Shown: in pieces, positions 8,450 through 13,729 of the stretch
How positions within the stretch are numbered: position 1 is the first letter of the stretch
Layout: every line of letters begins with the position of its first letter
The notes under the pieces: generated by a model
What the model was told of the DNA's origin: nothing
Databases searched by the model: none
Seen by the model: the letters and a program-made list of their open reading frames with translations, nothing else
Translations under genes and position numbers: made by a program
NCBI GenBank assembly: GCA_024278155.1
Contig: JAJRTT010000022.1
Location: forward strand, 1-15,546
DNA length: 15,546 nucleotides
Direction: 5' to 3'
Source: Bacteroidota bacterium
GTDB lineage: Bacteria; Bacteroidota; Bacteroidia; Bacteroidales; JAADJA01

Positions 8450-9661
8450 TTAAAATTCAACTTTTTCCATTTTTTGGACCAGAACGTGCGTATCACGGTT
8501 TACACCGACCGGGCCCCAATAATTAAAGTGGTAAGTAAATTGCCCATATCCCCCGACCATCAAGTTTGGCTTAAGGTGGACACGGGTAAAACTGTTGTTC
8601 ATGCCAGAGCGTTTTCCTCCCCTTATCTGGGATTTTGGTGTGGAATAGGTCCGTTCAACGGCATGATAAACAAAACAAACACCTTTCGGGATCCTTGCAC
8701 TTACACACGCCCTTGTGGAATATACCCCGTTATCGTTGAACACTTCTACCCAATCATTGTCCTGTATCCCCAGTTCTGCCGCATCCTCCACACTTAACCA
8801 ACACGGTTCCATGCCCCTCGAAAGCGTGAGCATCCGCAATGTATCGCCATATGTGGAGTGGATATGCCATTTCCCATGGGGCGTTAGCACATTCAACACT
8901 TTTGCCCTGCCGGTGGCAACCGATTTGCGCAATTCACCATAAGCTTCAGGCCTCGGCGAAGGTTTATAGGTTGGCAAATGCTCTCCAAATTTGATATAGC
9001 CTTCGTGGTCTAAATAAAAATGTTGACGCCCTGTCAATGTCCTCCAAGGCACAAGGCGTTCAACATTATATGTAAAAGCAGAATAAGCACGGTCATCATT
9101 CATCAAACCCGACCAAACCGGTGATTGGTTGTACCGGTGTATCTTGGCTTGAAGGTCTTTATAATTGATACGGACATCCTTGGCGCCCTCAGAAATATCG
9201 GCCAATTTAAGCCCGGTCCTTTTCTCGGCATTTTGGTAGGCACGATGGCTCAATTCGCCATTGGTCAGGCTTGATAAATAAAGCACCGCATTGGCAGCTT
9301 CCTCATCTTCGCAAAGCGATGGATAAACCTTGCCGTCCACTACTTGCAGATGATCTTTATCATCCAACATTTTTTCATAGAAATCAGCACATTGGTATCC
9401 ATTCCCATGGGCGGCCAGGCCATTTCTCACATTTGGGCCAAGGCTTATGAACTTATCATATATTTTAGTATAGTCGCGGTCAACTATTACCATATCGTGC
9501 ATTGTTTTCCCGGGAATGGGTTCACACTCCCCTTTGCTCCAGTCCTTTACTTCTGTTTGCGAAACCTCGCCTGCACTATCATGTAAAATGGGCACGTTCA
9601 CCAAGTCCCTTATGGGTTCTGGGAAATGGGTTTTTGCCAGTTCACTGGTTGCTTTGGCAAT
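8450..9661 (-). CDS. narG: NarG C-terminal portion (downstream of the premature stop)
   Basis: This stretch stays in the narG frame after the TAA and carries the remaining NarG homology. It includes the segment PILHDSAGEVSQ-KDW-KGECE-IPGKTM seen in NarG proteins, a central helical region, and the C-terminal molybdopterin-dinucleotide-binding domain with GKWHIHSTYGD, PCWLSVEDAAELGI and the terminal Gly/Tyr-rich block ending in HVLVQKMEKVEF. There is no ATG near its beginning. The first alternative starts are TTG at 9604 and GTG at 9601, about 20 codons after the stop, with no visible ribosome-binding site, so independent translation is unlikely. Those first 20 codons still look conserved, which argues for a very recent stop, readthrough or a base-call error over an old split gene. 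Confidence 0.75.
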   Translation of the reverse strand: MAKATSELAKTHFPEPIRDLVNVPILHDSAGEVSQTEVKDWSKGECEPIPGKTMHDMVIVDRDYTKIYDKFISLGPNVRNGLAAHGNGYQCADFYEKMLDDKDHLQVVDGKVYPSLCEDEEAANAVLYLSSLTNGELSHRAYQNAEKRTGLKLADISEGAKDVRINYKDLQAKIHRYNQSPVWSGLMNDDRAYSAFTYNVERLVPWRTLTGRQHFYLDHEGYIKFGEHLPTYKPSPRPEAYGELRKSVATGRAKVLNVLTPHGKWHIHSTYGDTLRMLTLSRGMEPCWLSVEDAAELGIQDNDWVEVFNDNGVYSTRACVSARIPKGVCFVYHAVERTYSTPKSQIRGGKRSGMNNSFTRVHLKPNLMVGGYGQFTYHFNYWGPVGVNRDTHVLVQKMEKVEF

Positions 9662-9664
9662 TTA
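9662..9664 (-). other. Premature in-frame TAA codon in narG
   Basis: On the minus strand the codons read TTC-AGG-TAA-ATT-GCC. The surrounding translation is NarG-like on both sides with no shift of frame. The following base is A, and nothing resembling a selenocysteine or pyrrolysine recoding signal is evident; those systems use TGA and TAG in any case. TAA serves as the normal stop for several other genes here (narI, narJ, both NarK-type genes and regulator 1), so a changed genetic code is not the explanation. Confidence 0.9.
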
Positions 9665-12061
9665 CCTGAAAATCACCCAATCACTTTTTGATTCCCAAAC
9701 CGGTGCAATGGCCGGTGAAAGTGGATGGATAAAGGAGTGCATATCGGTACTGTTCAAATCTGTTTTTTCGTACCAGGAAGCAGCAGGAAGAATTATGTCG
9801 GAATAAAGTGCGGAAGAATCCATCCTGAAATTCAGGTTTACGATCAAGTCCATCTTCCCTTCCGGGTTTTCGCTCCTCACCTTAATGTCCTTGACAAACT
9901 GATCGGCCACCTCTTCGGCTATTGAGTTGTTGTGCGTTCCAAGATAATGCTTCAAAAAGAACTCATGGCCTTTGGCGCTACCTGCTATCGCATTTCCCCT
10001 CCAAATATACCACACCCTTGGAAAGTTCACTTCTTCGTCAGGTTCGGCCACAGAGTGCACAAGTTCCTTTTTCTTTAATTGTCCCACAACATAATCCTTG
10101 ATTTCGTCATCGGTTTTTGCACCTGCTTTTTCTGCATCTTTTACAATATCAATGTTACGCTTGTTATATTGGGGATAAAATGGCATCCAGCCATTTCTGA
10201 CTGCCTTAACGGCCATATCCGCCGAGTGCATCGATGACAAATCATTTTTAGGTACTGTGTTATAATCGGCCTGATTGCCATCGTACCTCCATTGGTTTGA
10301 GTTTATATAATGCCAAATAGGTGCTTGTTGCAGCCTTACGCCTTTTTGCCAATCTTTCCCCGACATAATTGTCGCCCATGAATCCGATGGGGCAAGTTTT
10401 TCCTGGCCCACGTAATGGTTCATACCACCACCGTTCACACCAATGCAACCAGTAAGCATCAAGGCCATTGTCCCGGCACGGTATATCAGGTTATTGTGGT
10501 ACCAGTGATTAATGCCTGCGCCAATGATAATAGAACACTTTCCGTGGGTCGTTTCTGCCGTCCTCGCCCATTCGCGGGCAAACTGCAATACGGTTTTAGG
10601 GCCGATGCCGGTGAGTATTTCCTGCCAGGCAGGTGTATAGGCAGCTTCTTTTTCGTCATAGGTTTTCGGATAATCGCCACCGAGTCCGCGATCGACACCA
10701 TATTGTGCCATAATAAGGTCATAAACGGTCGTTACTTTTACCTTACCGTTCACGGTATCGATATGTTTTACGGGAACGCCCCTTTGTGCAGTATTGTTTT
10801 TTCCGTATTCGACAAATTCAAGTTGGAGGGTTTCATCATTGTTCTCCAGCAAAGTAAGTACGGGGTCGTATGCTTTTCCGGTTTCGGCATCTTCGAACTT
10901 CAGGTTCCAATTACCGTCTTTTCCATCCCAACGATGTCCCGAACTTCCGCCTGGACAAACCAAGTCGCCAGATTTGCTATCGATGTTCAGGAATTTCCAT
11001 TCCCCTTTCTCTATATCTTTGTATTTTTTGACCGAACCGGCCCTCAGGAGCCTACCGGGAACCAATTTACCCTCTTCCTCAACAACTTCGACGAGGAACG
11101 GGCTGTCGGTATATTTCTTTGTATAATCAATGAAATACGGGGTTTGCTTATCATAATGGTACTCCTTTAGAATTACATGGGTTACGGCCATCCAAAAAGC
11201 CCCATCTTGCCCGGCATGGACCGGGACCCACTTATCGGCATATTTTGCCACCATGTTAAAGTCAGGTGCAAAGACCACCGTTTTGGTGCCATTGTGCCTC
11301 GATTCCGCAAAAAAGTGCACATCGGGGGTCCTCGTCATTCCAAGGTTGGCGCCCATACAAGCAATGAATTTGGAGTTGTACCAATCAGCACTTTCGGCAA
11401 CATCTGTTTGCTCTCCCCAAATTTCGGGGAAAGAATTTGGCAGATCGCAATACCAGTCGTAAAAACTTAGATTAACACCGCCCATCAATTGCAAAAAACG
11501 TGAACCGGCAGCATAACTGAGCATCGACATGGCAGGGATAGGCGAAAAACCGGTGATCCTGTCGGAACCATATTTTTTCACGGTATAAATATTCGATGCT
11601 GCAATTATCTCTTTTGCTTCGTCCCATGTTGCTCTCCTAAATCCACCTTTCCCCCTTGCTTTTTGGTATTTCCTTCGGGCTTCGGGATTTGCCTGAATGT
11701 TCGCCCAGGCTTTTAAGGCATCACCGGTTTTGGCTTTTTCCGCATTGAACAAATCTACCAGTGCACCTCTGATCATAGGGTATTTCACCCTTATCGGACT
11801 ATATAGGTACCATGAAAACGATATTCCCCGTTGGCAGCCCCGGGGTTCGTACGGAGGCAGGGTCTTATCAAGTATCGGATAATCCAGGGCCTGGGTCTCC
11901 CAAACCACAATGCCATCTTTCACATGGATGTTCCAGCTACATCCCCCTGTACAATTTACACCATGTGTGCTCCTGACAACTTTATCATGTTGCCACCTAT
12001 TCCTGTAAAATTCCTCCCATTTTCTGGTTTTGGGGGAAATTAAATCCTTGATCCAACTCAT
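9662..12061 (-). CDS. narG: NarG N-terminal portion (799 residues, up to the premature stop)
   Basis: This is the product expected if translation halts at the internal TAA. It contains the N-terminal FS0 [4Fe-4S] ligands H33, C37, C41 and C76, equivalent to E. coli H49, C53, C57 and C92. It also has the YDWYCDLP motif, whose Asp is the protein ligand to molybdenum in E. coli (D222), and most of the bis-MGD-binding core, ending near SPAIAPVWESKSDW. It lacks the last third, including the C-terminal molybdopterin-dinucleotide-binding barrel. On established structural knowledge a protein stopping here should not hold the cofactor or be active. Start: the ATG at 12061 gives an N-terminus aligning with the RWQHDK-VRSTHGVNC block of NarG. 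One residue just before the stop is Val where E. coli has Glu. Confidence 0.8.
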   Translation of the reverse strand: MSWIKDLISPKTRKWEEFYRNRWQHDKVVRSTHGVNCTGGCSWNIHVKDGIVVWETQALDYPILDKTLPPYEPRGCQRGISFSWYLYSPIRVKYPMIRGALVDLFNAEKAKTGDALKAWANIQANPEARRKYQKARGKGGFRRATWDEAKEIIAASNIYTVKKYGSDRITGFSPIPAMSMLSYAAGSRFLQLMGGVNLSFYDWYCDLPNSFPEIWGEQTDVAESADWYNSKFIACMGANLGMTRTPDVHFFAESRHNGTKTVVFAPDFNMVAKYADKWVPVHAGQDGAFWMAVTHVILKEYHYDKQTPYFIDYTKKYTDSPFLVEVVEEEGKLVPGRLLRAGSVKKYKDIEKGEWKFLNIDSKSGDLVCPGGSSGHRWDGKDGNWNLKFEDAETGKAYDPVLTLLENNDETLQLEFVEYGKNNTAQRGVPVKHIDTVNGKVKVTTVYDLIMAQYGVDRGLGGDYPKTYDEKEAAYTPAWQEILTGIGPKTVLQFAREWARTAETTHGKCSIIIGAGINHWYHNNLIYRAGTMALMLTGCIGVNGGGMNHYVGQEKLAPSDSWATIMSGKDWQKGVRLQQAPIWHYINSNQWRYDGNQADYNTVPKNDLSSMHSADMAVKAVRNGWMPFYPQYNKRNIDIVKDAEKAGAKTDDEIKDYVVGQLKKKELVHSVAEPDEEVNFPRVWYIWRGNAIAGSAKGHEFFLKHYLGTHNNSIAEEVADQFVKDIKVRSENPEGKMDLIVNLNFRMDSSALYSDIILPAASWYEKTDLNSTDMHSFIHPLSPAIAPVWESKSDWVIFR

Positions 12062-12074
12062 AGAATGATTTTGT

Positions 12075-12902
12075 TTATGACTGTCTGCTAAATATTTTAT
12101 GATTTACGGCTTCCTTTTTTCTCCCGAAATAGAGGAAAATCGTACTCAGGATTATGAGCACGAAAACAAAAGACCCCAATCCCACAAAGGCAACATCGAT
12201 ATCTTGTGGATGCTGATAAAAACGTTGTTCGCTAACGTGCCTTAGGTAAGCGGTGAGATCGACAACCTCTTCTTTGGTTATTGCATGGTTTTGATAGGCT
12301 TTGTTCATTACGGGGAACGGAGCGTTTTTCAAAATGCCCGAAACCCCTGTGCTGCCCATCATTTCGTAAGTTTCGGAAAGTTCTTTTGCCAGGGTGCCAC
12401 TGTTATATGTACTTTCATCCGCCAAGGAATGGCATGAAGAACAGGCAGGGCCATTATTCGCAAGCCTTGCAAGGCCGGAGAACAGTTTTGCCCCAGAATC
12501 GATATTTTCTTGCGATACACCACTTAAGATATCCTTGACCCCGGTTTTAACAGCAGTTGAATTTTCAAGTGAACCTGAACCGGTGTTTTCAATATAGGTG
12601 AGGATTGATTTTATTTGGTCATCCGATAAATCATTGTCGGGCATTGCAATTTTGCTGTACTCCTCAAAAATGGCAACCGCATCACTGTCACCCTCTTTTA
12701 TCATTGTTTGAGACGCCCGTATAAACCCAATCAACCATTCTGTATCCTGTTTATTATGGATGTCTTTTAAGTCAGGCCCGACCAACCTGCCCTTTCCGAT
12801 AGTATGACATGCCACACAGCTTGCGTTAAATAGCTCTTCACCGCTTTGTGCATTTGCAATTGCACCGATGCTTATACCAATTATTAAAAACAGATATTTC
12901 AT
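12075..12902 (-). CDS. Membrane-anchored diheme cytochrome c, NarC-like
   Basis: This 275-residue protein starts with a cleavable-looking signal peptide (residues 1-18, ending ANA). It contains two cytochrome c domains, with heme sites CVACH at 29-33 and CSSCH at 154-158. Likely axial methionines are M87 (AMPDND context) and M199 (FPVMNKAY context). A single membrane helix at about 238-259 is followed by a basic tail (GRKKE), so the hemes should face the periplasm. As the first gene of a nar cluster it resembles the position and layout of Thermus NarC, a diheme cytochrome c needed for nitrate respiration there. Sequence orthology cannot be judged by eye. It could pass electrons between quinol or the bc1/alternative complex III level and other periplasmic oxidants, or assist NarI heme assembly. 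The stop lies 13 bases before narG. Confidence 0.86.
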   Translation of the reverse strand: MKYLFLIIGISIGAIANAQSGEELFNASCVACHTIGKGRLVGPDLKDIHNKQDTEWLIGFIRASQTMIKEGDSDAVAIFEEYSKIAMPDNDLSDDQIKSILTYIENTGSGSLENSTAVKTGVKDILSGVSQENIDSGAKLFSGLARLANNGPACSSCHSLADESTYNSGTLAKELSETYEMMGSTGVSGILKNAPFPVMNKAYQNHAITKEEVVDLTAYLRHVSEQRFYQHPQDIDVAFVGLGSFVFVLIILSTIFLYFGRKKEAVNHKIFSRQS

Positions 12903-13023
12903 TTTGTTTCATTTTCACCACAAAAAACAGGAAATAAGTTCTCCCCCTGTTTATCGAATCACAATTGTGGTGGTTTTATTAAAAAATCAATAACTAACCT
13001 GAATAATTTTATTGCCTTGCCCC

Positions 13024-13038
13024 TTTGAAATTTTCAAA
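13024..13038. promoter_or_regulatory. Perfect 15-base palindrome, candidate operator of the nar cluster
   Basis: The sequence TTTGAAATTTTCAAA has 7-base arms that are exact reverse complements around one central base. The core TTGA-N5-TCAA resembles the FNR half-sites TTGA/TCAA, but the spacing is one base shorter than the classical FNR box (N6). It sits 121 bases from the start of the cytochrome c gene. It may bind a Crp/Fnr-type dimer such as those encoded at the end of the cluster. The binding protein is inferred only. Confidence 0.45.
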
Positions 13039-13040
13039 CC

Positions 13041-13073
13041 CACAAATAGCAGAGCAATTTTTTAGATGACAAA
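13041..13073 (-). promoter_or_regulatory. Candidate promoter for the nar cluster
   Basis: On the minus strand a TTTG element (13073-13070) is followed after 21 bases by TATTTGTG (13048-13041). This differs at one position from the Bacteroidota -7 consensus TAnnTTTG. The predicted start of transcription near 13036 would fall inside the 15-base palindrome and leave a leader of about 130 bases. The spacing equals that of the stronger ccoS promoter. An alternative is an activator-dependent start nearer 12989, placing the palindrome at about -41. Weak evidence. Confidence 0.3.
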
Positions 13074-13108
13074 AATATAATTTTTTTATGATTGCTGTCA
13101 TATTTTTG
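13070..13108. promoter_or_regulatory. Inverted repeat CAAAAATAT / ATATTTTTG in the divergent region
   Basis: Exact 9-base arms at 13070-13078 and 13100-13108 flank a 21-base spacer. Nested in the same place are ATGACA (13066-13071) and TGTCAT (13096-13101). Each arm contains TATTTTTG, a match to the TAnnTTTG promoter element, one facing each way. It may be a regulator site or a pair of divergent promoter elements. AT-richness raises the chance of coincidence. Confidence 0.3.
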
Positions 13109-13428
13109 CGTATTTAGAATCATTTTAAATAATGCTGTTTTTGCATTTGTGCCAACATTGGCGTTTTTATCGACCCCTGCAGTCAAAAACAGAGAAATGC
13201 TCTTGTTCATAGGCATTAAACGCATATAAGGAAACTGCAAGAATTTCATGTTTTTGTCATCTGCAGGTACAATTCAGGACGGCATGAAAGAACTCACCGG
13301 AAACAACAAAACAGATAATACTGTTTTATATCATAATATGGGAAACCCACCGAAGTTTGCAGAAACCTAAACACCGCACTATTCAATACATACAGGGACA
13401 TATTGTTTAAAACTTAATGTGTTAATTA

Positions 13429-13461
13429 TTTGTTAATTTTATTATTAATTACCTATTTTTG
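13429..13461 (+). promoter_or_regulatory. Bacteroidota-type promoter for ccoS-ccoNO
   Basis: TTTG at 13429-13432 is followed after a 21-base spacer by TATTTTTG at 13454-13461, an exact match to the TTTG / TAnnTTTG consensus of Bacteroidota housekeeping promoters with accepted spacing. The expected transcript start is near 13466, about 20 bases before the ccoS ATG. It would let the cco genes be expressed independently of ccoI, which lies 12.7 kb away. Confidence 0.6.
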
Positions 13462-13487
13462 TATCGAAATACCTGAATTGTAATTTC

Positions 13488-13706
13488 ATGTCGATTATAT
13501 TTATATTAGCAGTTGTTGGAATATTGGTAGCAGGCGGGTTTCTGTTTGCGTTTATCTGGGCTGTAAAATCGGGTCAATATGAAGATAGCTACTCCCCTTC
13601 GGTAAGGATACTTTTCGACGACCACATAGAAATACCTGAAACGGAACCCTCCGAAAAAGGAAATAAAAAACATTTGAAAGACAATAAAAGTAAAAATAAG
13701 GAATGA
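13488..13706 (+). CDS. ccoS: cbb3-type cytochrome oxidase assembly protein CcoS
   Basis: CcoS is a small single-span membrane protein required for insertion of heme and copper cofactors into the CcoN subunit of cbb3 oxidase. This 72-residue protein has one N-terminal hydrophobic helix (about residues 3-25). The family signature follows: FIWAVKSGQYED (23-34), then SPSVRILFDD (36-45). The tail is charged and lysine-rich and looks disordered. It stands 23 bases before ccoNO, its usual partner, and behind a strong Bacteroidota-type promoter. In many flavobacteria it directly follows ccoI, and here the whole nitrate reductase cluster lies between the two. The start is the only ATG ahead of the signature. 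No Shine-Dalgarno site is visible, which is common in this phylum. Confidence 0.93.
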   Translation: MSIIFILAVVGILVAGGFLFAFIWAVKSGQYEDSYSPSVRILFDDHIEIPETEPSEKGNKKHLKDNKSKNKE

Positions 13707-13729
13707 GATTTTATTAATTAATTAAAACA

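Larger units (their letters stand above)
8450..12061 (-). pseudogene. narG: Respiratory nitrate reductase alpha subunit (NarG), interrupted by an in-frame TAA stop
   Basis: NarG is the molybdopterin-containing catalytic subunit that reduces nitrate to nitrite. The full span encodes about 1202 residues, within the NarG family range, in one unbroken frame except for a single TAA at 9662-9664 (codon 800). Before the stop the frame reads SDWVIFR. After it the frame continues immediately with IAKATSELAKTHFPEPIRDL, matching the run of E. coli NarG (WEIFRAIAQKFSEL). No frameshift or missing base is needed to join the halves. Only one base change from GAA, AAA or CAA would create the stop. Possible readings are a recent nonsense mutation, a sequencing or assembly error, or readthrough. 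No twin-arginine signal is visible at the N-terminus, so the enzyme would face the cytoplasm. The gene starts 13 bases after the cytochrome c stop and ends 14 bases before narH. Confidence 0.9.
843..12902 (-). other. Respiratory nitrate reductase gene cluster, probably one operon
   Basis: Nine genes lie head to tail on the minus strand: diheme cytochrome c, narG, narH, narJ, narI, NarK1-type carrier, NarK2-type carrier, Crp/Fnr regulator 2, Crp/Fnr regulator 1. Gaps between them are 13, 14, 43, 3, 39, 66 and 3 bases, and the last pair overlaps by 4 bases. There is no obvious internal terminator, so one transcript from the 12903-13110 region is plausible, although the 39- and 66-base gaps before the two carriers could hold secondary promoters. 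The gene order narG-H-J-I is canonical. A leading cytochrome c gene recalls the Thermus narC-G-H-J-I arrangement. Placing the regulators last would give feedback control of the operon. Co-transcription is inferred, not shown. Confidence 0.8.
12903..13487. other. Divergent intergenic control region between the nar cluster (-) and ccoS (+)
   Basis: This 585-base stretch without a supported gene separates two divergent transcription units. It is AT-rich and contains several dyads: a 15-base perfect palindrome at 13024-13038, a 9-base inverted repeat spanning 13070-13108, and a GCCAA-CA-TTGGC dyad at 13151-13162. A good Bacteroidota-type promoter for ccoS lies at 13429-13461, and a weaker one points toward the nar cluster. 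A 40-codon open frame at 13248-13370 (+) and a 71-codon frame at 13249-13034 (-) have no recognisable features and no convincing translation signals. The middle (about 13165-13420) holds nothing I can name. Confidence 0.7.

Noticed and set aside
8450..9604. Separate gene starting at TTG 9604 encoding a stand-alone molybdopterin-binding protein
   Set aside because: NarG homology begins immediately after the TAA, about 20 codons upstream of this start, and no ribosome-binding site is visible. An interrupted narG explains it better.
10415..11170. 251-codon open frame on the plus strand opposite narG
   Set aside because: It is fully antisense to strongly supported NarG coding sequence, resembles no family I know, and the minus strand carries recognisable NarG motifs throughout.
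12981..12990. FNR-like half-site (ATCAA on plus strand) upstream of the cytochrome c gene
   Set aside because: Only one half matches. The other arm (TTATT) is poor, so it is not distinguishable from AT-rich background.
13034..13249. 71-codon minus-strand frame in the divergent intergenic region
   Set aside because: It has AT-rich composition, no recognisable domain and no translation signal, and it runs across the candidate promoter and palindrome.
13248..13370. 40-codon plus-strand frame starting at an ATG in the intergenic region
   Set aside because: It has no recognisable motif and no close ribosome-binding site. Length and context do not exceed chance, though a relative with the same frame conserved would change that.
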